This document shows positions 36,257 to 48,062 of a DNA stretch of 64,000 bases, piece after piece. The notes beneath the pieces were generated by a model, which saw only the letters and a program-made list of their open reading frames with translations, had not been told where the DNA came from and did not search any database. The position numbers and the translations under genes were made by a program. How positions within the stretch are numbered: the first letter of the stretch is position 1; the number at the start of each line of letters is the position of its first letter. Source of the DNA: Ooceraea biroi (lineage: Eukaryota; Arthropoda; Insecta; Hymenoptera; Formicidae); contig NC_039518.1 of assembly GCF_003672135.1 (NCBI RefSeq), positions 8,062,136 to 8,126,135 on the forward strand, read 5' to 3'.

Positions 36257-36913
36257 CACCCACAGAAAAGATTTCTGGACTTAATGCTATTACTCTTTAA
36301 TCTATCATAAAATAACATCGCTATAGCGACAATCATATTTATTATTGAAAAGAAGCATATTTTAATCTCGAATAGAAAATTCGAAAATCTAGATTCAAAT
36401 AATCTTGGTGCTATCTCATTAATTTTCTCAGAAGGATTTAGATACAAATTTCTAGCAAGTTCAAAATATTCTCAAGTAAGTATATTGTATATACTTACTT
36501 ACATTTCCATATCTTTTAATATTTCTTGTAGAGCATTGCACTTATTCATTGTAAATCTTTCCCGATTTTCGATTGCAACACATAAATATTGGCCGTTTTA
36601 TCCGAATAAAGAACGCAGAAGCGCCGAGTCGACGAGCGACTGCGAGAAAATGATGCGTCGACGTCGACAAAGCCTACTATAAAGCGGCGCTAAAATCAAA
36701 TTATTCTGCATACAAGAATGTATAAGCATAACTGTGTACATGTTACTCTTGTCTGAAGACAGTAAGACAATCTTATTTAATTCGAGAGAGAAGAATAGAA
36801 ATTACTGATTTAAATAAAAAATTGTTTGATTTTCATATTTTTTATACTTGTAATACGATTAAATTAGTGAAGAATATTTTTCGTCTTGTTATCAGAAATC
36901 CTTTCTGAGGGTG
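36257..36913. mobile_element. Unassigned element, copy 2 (short form)
   Basis: 657 bp. It lacks about 160 bp present in copy 1, including the left arm of the internal hairpin, with the deletion joining CAAAATATTC directly to TCAAGTAAG. Confidence 0.7.
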
Positions 36914-37157
36914 TACTTTCGAGACGCGAAAAAAAATCCCTTTTTTCGCAAAGGGATTCGATATTTAATAATTTTCGAGAGAAAATCGTAAAAACAAGGA
37001 AATTTTTGATGATCGTATTTTATACATCTAAAACGAAAATGTGCAAGAAAATGAAACATTTGCACACACCTAATACATGGAAGAAAAAGTATGTGCAATA
37101 AGTAACAGCACTCTTTTTCATCATCAGGATTTCCAGCGGATGGAACCAATGATGCTG

Positions 37158-37814
37158 CACCCACAGAAAAGATTTCTGGACTTAATGCTATTACTCTTTA
37201 ATCTATCATAAAATAACATCGCTATAGCGACAATCATATTTATTATTGAAAAGAAGCATATTTTAATCTCGAATAGAAAATTCGAAAATCTAGATTCAAA
37301 TAATCTTGGTGCTATCTCATTAATTTTCTCAGAAGGATTTAGATACAAATTTCTAGCAAGTTCAAAATATTCTCAAGTAAGTATATTGTATATACTTACT
37401 TACATTTCCATATCTTTTAATATTTCTTGTAGAGCATTGCACTTATTCATTGTAAATCTTTCCCGATTTTCGATTGCAACACATAAATATTGGCCGTTTT
37501 ATCCGAATAAAGAACGCAGAAGCGCCGAGTCGACGAGCGACTGCGAGAAAATGATGCGTCGACGTCGACAAAGCCTACTATAAAGCGGCGCTAAAATCAA
37601 ATTATTCTGCATACAAGAATGTATAAGCATAACTGTGTACATGTTACTCTTGTCTGAAGACAGTAAGACAATCTTATTTAATTCGAGAGAGAAGAATCGA
37701 AATTACTGATTTAAATAAAAAATTGTTTGATTTTCATATTTTTTATACTTGTAATACGATTAAATTAGTGAAGAATATTTTTCGTCTTGTTATCAGAAAT
37801 CCTTTCTGAGGGTG
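37158..37814. mobile_element. Unassigned element, copy 3 (short form)
   Basis: 657 bp with the same internal deletion as copy 2 and almost identical to it. Its right end GAGGGTGC abuts unrelated sequence at 37815. Confidence 0.7.
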
Positions 37815-40800
37815 CGGACTCGCACACGCCGGCTCCACGTTATCGCGGTTGGAGAATAGGGAGGACGATTAGCGAAATCTGTTCCAGTGTTAAATACAGT
37901 CGGCGATTCCGTCCCGCCACCGTATTTCAACGTACGCGCACACACATCCGCGCGATAAACGGTGCGGGTGATATCACATTTTGCAGCAACGCCAGCTCCC
38001 GCACCAGACTCGCCGCATACGGTGCACGCGCACACGCGCACACATGCAAATAGACACGTGCATACGTACACGAGAAAGCGCGTGCACGAAAGTACAGTTG
38101 GGGTTCAAGAGAAGTTTTGAGAGCACTAGGAGAGAGAGGTATAGGAGCTCATCGACGCGTCAAAGTGGTCCCAACCAATTTCATAGCGAGGTGAGCAAAC
38201 AGGGGTTCTCAAGCCCTCCCTCCCATCCTCTTCTCTCCCTTCCTACGCCTTCCGACGAACCGAACCATCGCATAGCGGCTTCCCTTTATACACCGGAACG
38301 CGAAACCATCAACCGCGAACGATCAATACCCCAAATTACTTTTCGTCACCGTGAGAGAGTGCGAATCAGCGCAGCCGTTCGCAGACAGTTCCAATATAAC
38401 GCTTTATTTCTCTTTTTCTTGGACGTAAGGAACGCTAAGGAACTCCTTCATGCCGGTTTCGCCTGGATCGTGTCATCGGAATATCATAGAATACCAATTA
38501 CTCTCGCTGTTGATTCTCGGATCGAGTATATAATCGACTGTGCGGTCACTTGATAGTCTGATGCTAAACTAGTCGATCCAGAACCGCAGAAGTAACGTGC
38601 TCGCATTTGGAACCTTATTACGTCGATCACATCCCGTGTGTTGACCGGTTCTTAGTTACGGCAATGGTTGGCGTAATAGTTTCGTCGCGGTGCGGGTGCA
38701 TTACGCCGCGACATCGCTCAGGTATGCAAACTACAATTCTCATTAATTCTCGCCGATATTTCGCGGTAATCCGCGTAACAGAAACTTGAGTTGGAGAAAC
38801 TATATCGCGGTGCCGCACGATGGATTGTCGGATATTGCAATTAATACGGCGCCACGAGGAGAACAACCGATACTTACGGGATTACAAACGGTGCGCGCAC
38901 TCCGCGCATCCTTACGGTGAATCTGTAACGATCCAACGCGGAAAAGTGAGCCCCTCGCAAATTGATACGATCGATCGCTCCTCTGCGCGATCCTCACATC
39001 CGCGCAGCATCGCGAACCCTTTAAACGCGCTTTTCCTTCCTCGCCGCGTTCCGACGAAAAGCGTTCGACGAGAAACGCGCGCCCTTCGCCGGGAGAAAAC
39101 GTTAAGATCAATTATGTACAAACCTGATAAACTCAAATGAAGCGAACGGCAGGAGGGCGGGGGTGAGGTGAACTACAGAAGTTTCGGACGGCGGCAAAAA
39201 TACTCGCGCGCGCATTGTTGGTGCTCACGTTTCGCTCTTAAATATATATTATGCCTCCGAATTATAACAAGCGCCCCGAGATTATGCAAATGTTTAATCG
39301 CGAAGGAGCCCGCTAATGGGAAGAAATTGCAGCGCTGGCGCCAGATTAAGAGTCACCCCCTCCGGTTCGCGCCAGCAGAAGCGGCAGAGCCGCCGGTGGC
39401 CTCCCTAAGAACTCCACCCTCCTCACCCCTTTTGCACCGCCGTTTTCCTGCTTGTCGGCTCCGCCGAGATAAGGATTTAATTTTTGGCCACCTTTAATCC
39501 TAATTCCGAGTTACTCGGAAGGCAGGTGCGCGCGCCAACTCCCGCTCTCTCTCTCTTTCTCTTTCCATCTTTTTCTCCTTCGCCCTTTTTGCTCCCTTCC
39601 GAGAGATTTTAACCACGAAAGATGACATACTGGCCCGATGAAATAAAAAATGGCGTTGCGCGTTGAAACATTCTATTACTCGCTGTTTTACGAGATTATT
39701 TCATTGCCGGAAATAAGAAAAGTGCTCGCGCAAAGTGAATAGTTTAGTAATTAGTATTAGCTTTATCGTGATCGTTACGTGTAAAATTCTCTTGCATTTT
39801 GCAATTAGATGGTCAAAGGGCATTTTTGTCGTCCCTATCCACATCACTTTTCGGATAATCGCCCTTCTGCGATAACGGGGAACCTTCCAGCGTATTTTAA
39901 TACGGTGTCAAGAGACGAAATTCCTTCCAGGAAAGGCCCTTTACTTTTAATCTCGTTACTTCAATTCTATCAAGGGGATAACACCTATTAATTCGTCCCC
40001 AGAATGAACTCGTTAAAGGAGCTCAACTCGGTCGCGATGTAACTTTGTTAAGGGGTATGCGTAAAAACATTCGGCCTGGCCTTTGAATACCCGCCGCCGG
40101 CGGATAATAAGGGGATTAATTGATATACGAAAAATGCAATTACGCGACGGAATAAGGTGTTCGCGCGATAAACGAGCATGTAGGATGCATCGCCAGTGTA
40201 AATTGCTTAACCGTTATCATCGCGATGTATCTGCGTGAGAGAGCACGAGAGTACAATCGGAAACTTCATTTTCCGATCAACGCATTCGCGTGGGAAGCGA
40301 AACGTCGAGTCGAGCAATAAGTTGCGGAAAACGCTTGTTTTCATTATCGAAAAAGAAGAAAGCTACATGCTCACGAGGTGCGCACATGGAACTGTTTAAC
40401 TATTTCGGAAATTTCGGGTCCGTTCTCGCTCGTTACTCCCAGTTATCCTTACTACACGGCGCAATACGCGCCGATACGTTCGGTATACACCGACGGTGTA
40501 AAAAAATTACTCTAAAATACGATTTGGCCGGTAACTAGTGAGAATCGGTTTATTGGATTTACCACGCGCTCCAGTTCGTTTATATTACGATGGCTATCCG
40601 CCGCGTTCTGTGCAATATAAACACAATGTATCGGCACCGATATTGAAAAATGGCTTACTTTCGGACTACTCCGATGAAGACGTCTCACCAGTTTTTCACC
40701 GGTCGCGTTTAAACGCAGATCTCGCGAATCCTTCAGACGCGTTGATCATCAACGCATTGACGCGACGCGTCAACATTAATTAACAAGACTCGCCACATAT

Positions 40801-43800
40801 CCCATTCTGTACATAATTCGCCGCATCATTATTTTCCACCCTTCACGATACAATTGCGAGTATATTAAAAATATCGCAAAACACAGAAATATAATACTAA
40901 ATATGTAAAACGCTTTCAAGAGAAAAGCGGAAAAGCGTGCTGAAAGAATTTCTAAAAACGCTCTCGCAAAGGATTCATCTCGGCTGGTGCGTTTCGCAAG
41001 ATCGAAACCAAAATCATTCATGAGCAGGCGGCAAGTTTGCAACGCCACGCAGTCCTAATTTATTCGATTCTTTTCGCGGCAGCTACGCAGTGCGGCGCAC
41101 CGGAATCAACATCGCATCGACGCCGCTAGCCGCATAAACAATTAAGCTAATTGTTAAAGCGACAAACGGGCTTATATACGTACTGTGTCACACGTATATC
41201 CCCGGCGGACCGATATGCTCGTGCACGCACTCCACTATGGCAAACATAACGTTGCAGCGGCCGCTATCTCCGAGTTGCGCTCGCGAGTTGTTCTTGCGCT
41301 CGTGCGCGCACACACACACGGGCGCACATGTAACGCCTGCTGCACGCGAGGAGGGTCCTTCGCCAAATGTTTGCGCAGAGGAAGGAAGCAGCGGCCTCGT
41401 CGTCCGCGCAAAGTAAGTGTCAATTATATTCGAATTTCGGCACTCTGACGGGATCTCGCCATTAACGTCCGCTCGTTAATCGATTCGGGTACGAGTCTAT
41501 TGTTACGTCGTTGCGTTGCACGCTTCCGTCGCGATGGCGCTAATTAATGTAGCGTGTGCGAGTCGAGTCGATAAAGCCCGCTGTTAAAACGAGAAACTCC
41601 ACACGGGGGAGGAGACGTCGCGATCGTACTGGCGCGATCAGGGAAGAGGGGGATGCAGTTTAAGGATCGGGATCGGTACGAACCTTCCGTCTACCGTAGA
41701 ATCGTCAACTCCCGAGGACTCTCTCCTTTGGGATCGATAGCTCGGGATTGGTAGTTACACGGGGAAACGCGAAATAAATGTACACGACTCGACCGAGCGT
41801 GCGGCGTGCGCGTACGTATATATTATGCACAGGTGGAAGAGTATCGAATTGATCGACGAACCCGCTAAGGTGCGCCGTCGTTTCCCCAGGAAACGTACAT
41901 ACCTCATTGTTCCCGCGCGCTTCGTATCCTCGGCAGTGCATTACGTTCAATTCTCGAAAGGGGAAACGCTGCCGTGTGCGCGCGGATGTTTATCGTATCG
42001 CGATTTCCTTCGTCAAAAAGCAAAAAGGGCGCCAGCTCCCTTACCCTTCGCTCGGCTTCGAGCTGCTCGATCAGACGGCTCTTTCCTACCCTCCGTTTCC
42101 ACATTAATTCGCGGCGCACAACGTGCACCGCTGGGCATCCCCGAGCGCGAGCGCCGATTCGTACCTTTCATCGAATTAATTAATTAATAAATGGGAGACG
42201 AAATTTTTCGAGATGCAGCATCCGCGCGTCGGCACAACGACACGCACAATATTACCTTCGGTTGACGCCGCAAAGAGGGACTTGCTCTAATAAAGCTGTA
42301 ATATTGAATGCGCGTTGTGACAAAAATCACGGCGCCTTTCAAAGAGGCCAATTAAACGCGATCTAATTATCTTTAATTATACGTCTCCCTTTATAGCTTT
42401 GAGACGCGCGACGCCCGCGTCAAACATTACTCCGACCCGTAGTGACAACAAGAGAATCCACCCCTTTCGCGAGTTTTACGTCATCACCGTTATCGATGAG
42501 TGATCGCAATAACGACGAGATTACGTAACGGTTGCGAGCAGTTCCATTACGCAGCTTACAATCGGAGGCACTCGACGCTGGAATCGTCTTGCGTCGCAAA
42601 ATTCGTGCGAGAGAGGCGACTCCGGTTATGCCGCGCGCCTCTTTTGACGGACCAAGTAACGAACGACGAAATGATAATGAGATCATTATTTGCTGGCTGA
42701 CGCATTCGATGCAGCTAATTTATCTACGTCTGCGAGGTGTTTGTGATTAGCGAAAGACGGGCCGATGTCACGGTTGCGCGGAGCGTGTCGGAACGTAAAG
42801 CAACAAAAATCCTTGGGAAGGCTTCGAACTCATCGGAGTAGACGTAAAGCAATTTCGCAGCGGGGATCGGAAAGCAGCTTGAGCAATAAAGCTTTGCGCT
42901 CCTGGAAAAGCGCGATATTATTTAATGCTCGGTCAATCGAACGGCGCGGAAACTTCTTCCGACACGCCGATACGCCAGTTATTGAAAAATTCAAATCGGC
43001 TACCGCCGTAATTTCTTCGTCTTTTTTCCCTTTCTCTCTCTCCTCGTTTTTTGCGAATCGCTGCCCGGTCGGTCGATGTTTGCGATCGCTAATGAAAGCT
43101 CGGCATATAATTGAATGTATCGCGTACGAACGATATATTTACGCGAATCGTCCATTGATGCACTTGAACCGGTCGCGCTGCGAAGCACCGATAAATAAAT
43201 TGCAAATTTCGTTATTTTAGTTTGCGCGAGATACCAGCGCGGCCGTATGCTATGAAAACATTCACGCAGATTACATGGTGAATCACGTAGGATACTTGGT
43301 ATCGGAAAAACTTTATCTCCCGTAATCGTCGCGAGCGGATTAAGTGTTTATTAATAATAATTCATGTGTACATCTACCTGCATAGTCGGGCATAGTGATC
43401 GAATGAACGAGTGATCGAGTAACAACTGCTCCATGCTTGACGAAAAATTCGCGCCTGTTGGAAAGTATAGAAATTAAAATTTCCGATGCAACTACACGCC
43501 CGGACATAATCAAAATTCGCAAAAACTAGCGCACGAAGCCAGGGAATATAATTCATATTTTTTCGTATTAATATAACGAAAATGAGAAAAAAGGAGAGAG
43601 GAAAAGAGAGAAGCAACGAATTCTCGCTGATATTTAACAATAATACCAGAGCGTTGAAAAAGAGACTAAAAGTTTTGCATACATATAAATAATATTCTAC
43701 ATATTCCACGAGTATTATTTTAAACGAAGTCGTGGCCGGTTATCGCAGAGCCTCTAAATCGAACTTCCTTCGGTTTTATCGTGGCTCTATCCGATAAACA

Positions 43801-45786
43801 TTGCACGCTCTTTATCTTTCTCTCTCTCTCTCTCTCTGTCCTTTCCCTCACTGCCAGAAATTACGTGGAGGCTTACCTGGCTCACCGCAACACCTGCGGC
43901 TTTCCCATCCCCCGTTACCGTAGCTATCGATTTTCTTTAATCTCCACCGCCAAAAAGATCCTCATCGCAGATATTCCGACGTGAGAAACAGCAACTGACG
44001 ACAATCGACGCTGCTATTATTGTTTTTAACTTACGGATTTCCATCGGTGCACGTGAAGAAATGCTACCATCGTCCGCCACCCTTAATCGACCGATTAGAA
44101 CGAAAGTCGTAACACTGACGTAAGCGCATAATTCCATCCGCGCGATTACGTTACATTCAAATCCCAATGTTTTCCTTTACGCCAATTTAATTGCAATATT
44201 TTTGGCGAATTAATACACACTCCCTTTATCAATCCGGGTATTTATATCGGTATACCTTTGAAAACATTGTAATGCGAAATTTCGCGCACTCTAAAGCAAC
44301 TTTGATTTATGCGTTTTTATCTCCTCGGATTTGTGACATTTATTACATACGCTGCAGACACGCGATACCCCGCGTCCATGAGACATTTCATCGCATTGTA
44401 CATTTAACACTGTTGATATTTTGTTAATGCATAATACATATCTGGGGAATGAGTGAAAACAAGGTAGAGAGAGAACAAGGACGAGCGAGAGAGACGGAGA
44501 AAGAGAGTGAGAGAGTGAGAGACCACAGCTGGTTTCAACTGGTGAAACATTAAACCCAGAGATACATAAGATGGACCCGTTAATGAAGAAGCAAAAAAAA
44601 GAAGGATGATGTCCACAGCTATTCAGGAAGCACTCAAGAAAGTTGGGTTTACAATCAGGTACGTCGAGAGGAAAGGTAAACCCGTCTTCGTCCTGCGAGT
44701 TAAAACTACCGGCGCGGCTAATGGCTCAGAGCGGTCGAATGACACGCGACAAAATAAAATACAGCTTCCGCGGAAAGTTCTTAGCCCGGAGAGACAAACC
44801 TCGTCCTCGGAGCCGTGACATTTAAACGATGAATTAAACGTTTTCCGATCCGAAAAGAAGAAAAAAGAAGATACGGAAACGTCCGCCGATTATGACTAGA
44901 ATGGAATTTTCAAAGATTATATTTCTTTATTTAATTATTAACATCGTAAAGGCACAAAAACGTAACGTTCGTAATTGCTCGATCGTCAATCGTGATCTAT
45001 AAAAAAAAACAGAGATCACGGAGCAAGTGACAATAGCTGGCAAACGACTCTGCCCTATCGGCGCCGCTGCTTGGCTGGATAATCGCGCAACCCTTAAAAC
45101 TTGCACAATCTTGTCGAATGTAAGACGAACATCATTTAACGCGGAATACTGCCGCAAGTTTTTACACCGCGTCGCGCCGTCGCTCGGTCATTAAACGAGT
45201 AACCAAGAAGTTTCTATGGGATCTTGAACGTGCCAGAAGGGGACACGGAAGTCTTGACGGAGCCAAGGAAGAGGAACGTCAAGTCGGAAGTTGGCTCGGT
45301 CGACCTTGTAGTCCCCGATGTCGACTTGGTCGTGTCTCCGTCGATGCGAAATTACCGTGCAAACACAATTGCAACGCTCGCGTAAATATGATTCGGTGAG
45401 GGTTGGCGGAACCTCGAAAAACGACGAGCATCGACGTTGGTCTCGCGGGGCGAGGGAGAACCGACGTGGCAAAATGGGTTTCGGAAATTCCATGATACTA
45501 TTGATCGCGTGTTGCACTTTGACAGCACATCTCCTACATCACGAACTCGCATTATGAAATCAACTTTGCGAGATCTTTATGAGCTTACCACGTACGTTCG
45601 CAAAGTAACGATGTATTGAGTTGTAACGTATATTCGTCCCGTTTATTTAGCGGTTTTAAAACAACGAATACATGTTGCAAATTTTAATATTATTAAAACT
45701 AATAAAGTAGGACAAATATATGTTACAACCCAGTACTCATTATCTTTGCCGGCTTCTTGCATTTTCTTTGAGAATAAATAGTGAGA
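37815..45786. other. No gene recognised; 8 kb intergenic sequence
   Basis: The longest unannotated stretch. It contains CA/CG runs near 38026-38046 and 41310-41322, (CT)n near 39545-39560 and 43820-43838, and GA-rich sequence near 44465-44522. ORFs of up to 190 codons occur on overlapping frames of both strands, with no domain I recognise. A region near 45190-45520 is open in several frames at once but has no family resemblance. Confidence 0.5.
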
Positions 45787-45790
45787 TTAA

Positions 45791-46477
45791 GGGGGGAGCC
45801 TGCTTTAGAACGTTGAAAATAAGGTATAATTTTACGAATTTTTTGGGAGAAACTATACAGCGGATCATTATAAAACTTTTATGCATTTATTAGTACATGT
45901 TTAAAGATAAAAAAATTATTTTTTTATTTGAATATATCGCCTGTAGAGGTCGTCCTGGAGGCATTGTAAATTGGTGAGCATTTTCCTGCCTCCAAATTTC
46001 ATCCAAACTGAAAAATTGAAATATTTTCTCGTTATTTATGAATTCCCATCGTCGATGACCCTTTAATATTCATAAAAACATTACTTTTGCATGAAAAAGT
46101 TCAAAAACTTTGCCTAAAAATCGTACTTTTGTGTTCTAAGCTCCACCATTTTGGCACTTTTCAACTTTTTTCTTCTCTCTTTGGTTCATCGACGATGGGA
46201 ATTTATAAATAACGAGAACATATTTCAATTTTTCAGTTTAGACGAAATTCGGAGGCAGGAGAATGCTCACCAATTTGCAACGCCGGCGACGCGGCTGCAC
46301 TAAGATTTCTCCAGGACGACCTCTACAAGCGATATATTCAAATCAAAAAATAATTTTTTATCTTTAAACATGTACTAATAAATGCATCAAAGTTTTATAA
46401 TGATCCGCTGTATAGTTTCTCCAAAAACAATTCGTAAAATATACCTTATTTTCAGCGTTCTAAAGCAGGCTCCCCCC
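45791..46477. mobile_element. Long-inverted-repeat TTAA element, copy 1
   Basis: 687-bp element. GGGGGGAGCCTGCTTTAGAA at left is mirrored at right, with TTAA on both sides (45787-45790, 46478-46481). The arms (45791-46058 and 46186-46477) pair along nearly their whole length around a ~127-bp centre. The right arm has a ~25-bp GC-rich insertion near 46281-46305. No coding sequence. The TTAA target and G-run start match the style of the 8410-13231 elements, so the same transposase superfamily may have moved both. Confidence 0.88.
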
Positions 46478-46619
46478 TTAATCCCACATCTTGGCTAATA
46501 CTGCCGACGATCGGAACGTCTGTGCTCCACGCCAAGTCCGCTCGAGGTATCGGAGAGGGTCTCGCGAAAAACCGATTTTTGCGAAAAGATGATAGCATTT
46601 CGCGCGATCTCGGTATTAA

Positions 46620-47307
46620 GGGGGGAGCCTGCTTTAGAACGTTGAAAATAAGGTATAATTTTACGAATTTTTTGGGAGAAACTATACAGCGGATCATTAT
46701 AAAACTTTTATGCATTTATTAGTACATGTTTAAAGATAAAAAAATTATTTTTTTATTTGAATATATCGCCTGTAGAGGTCGTCCTGGAGGCATTGTAAAT
46801 TGGTGAGCATTCTCCCGCCTCCAAATTTCATCCAAACTGAAAAATTGAAATATTTTCTCGTTATTTATGAATTCCCATCGTCGATGACCCTTTAATATTC
46901 ATAAAAACATTACTTTTGCATGAAAAAGTTCAAAAACTTTGCCTAAAAATCGTACTTTTGTGTTCTAAGCTCCACCATTTTGGCACTTTTCAACTTTTTT
47001 CTTCTCTCTTTGGTTCATCGACGATGGGAATTCATAAATAACGAGAACACATTTCAATTTTTCAGTTTAGACGAAATTCGGAGGCAGGAGAATGCTCACC
47101 AATTTGCAACGCCGGCGACGCGGCTGCACTAAGATTTCTCCAGGACGACCTCTACAAGCGATATATTCAAATGAAAAAATAATTTTTTTATCTTTAAACA
47201 TGTACTAATAAATGCATCAAAGTTTTATAATGATCCGCTGTATAGTTTCTCCAAAAACAATTCGTAAAATATACCTTATTTTCAGCGTTCTAAAGCAGGC
47301 TCCCCCC
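46620..47307. mobile_element. Long-inverted-repeat TTAA element, copy 2
   Basis: 688-bp near-identical copy in the same orientation, with its own TTAA pair (46616-46619, 47308-47311) and the same GC-rich insertion in the right arm. It lies 142 bp from copy 1. Confidence 0.88.
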
Positions 47308-47311
47308 TTAA

Positions 47312-48031
47312 CGGCTCCGAGATCGCAGCAAAATCGTACACTCGGTCATCCTTTTTTCGGTCATATCTGTCACGGCGGCGATTATTTGGCGAGTCTAGAC
47401 ACGCACCTAATCCTACGAGGGGGACTCAATTTTCCGGGAACTTTTAAAAGTGCTCCCAAGTTCTAATTGAAACTTTCGATCACAAACATCGCCTTATCTC
47501 TGGGAGCGATCATAAAGTTGTTTAAGCCGCGGGTTCTCTAATTCCGCAAAGAGATTCAAGTTTAATCATCGGGCCCGATTTATGAGCACGCCGTGCGGCG
47601 CGATTAAAAAAGTTACACGCAATGCTAATAAATGCCGTTAAGGGGGCACCTGTCGAAGATGCATTAAATAATGCCGACATCCCTCATATCGGTTGGTACG
47701 CGCATATCGAATGAGCGCGTTGGATTTGACGGACGACGACGCTCGTGACGATATTAAATCGCCCGTTATGGAAAACACATTTTCATTCTGCAATCTGGAT
47801 GTCATGTCAGCTTGGCCGCGATCTGCCTGGCCGTGCGAGCCGATTAAAAAGAGCAAAAAATTATAAAACGATAGAATAAACGCAGTCTGATTTCATAAGT
47901 TAGTTTTAAGCGCTTTCTTTCACCGCTACAAGAGGAAAGAGAGCTCGTTTTACGTGCCGCGTCAGAAATATCCATCACGCGATGTAATGAGATATCCCTG
48001 TTAACTTTTGTAGTAATTGAAAAGCTTTCAA

Positions 48032-48062
<31 letters not shown>

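Larger units (their letters stand above)
35192..37814. repeat. Element-spacer-element-spacer-element array (period 901 bp)
   Basis: Three direct copies of one element (35192-36013, 36257-36913, 37158-37814) alternate with two near-identical copies of a 243-244-bp spacer (36014-36256, 36914-37157). The array begins and ends precisely at element ends: CACCCACAGAAAAGATTTCT at left and the complement of CACCCTCAGAAAGGATTTCT at right. Sequence outside the array does not match the spacer. Confidence 0.88.

Noticed and set aside
35964..37164. Repeated minus-strand ORFs beginning MGAASLVPSAGNPDD in the spacer of the 901-bp array
   Set aside because: No family resemblance, and the copies differ in length through simple indels, so conservation reflects recent duplication only.
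38000..38553. 190-codon plus-strand ORF
   Set aside because: No domain, repetitive composition at its start (CA/CG microsatellite), and no splice or family support.
44606..44818. 70-codon ORF starting MMSTAIQEALKKVGF next to a donor-like GTACGT
   Set aside because: Too short, no homologue recognised, and the downstream frame crosses the putative donor without a matching acceptor.
45191..45557. Region open in several frames, possible exon or retroelement piece
   Set aside because: Three frames are simultaneously open, none resembles a known family, and no splice pair or element boundary supports any of them.
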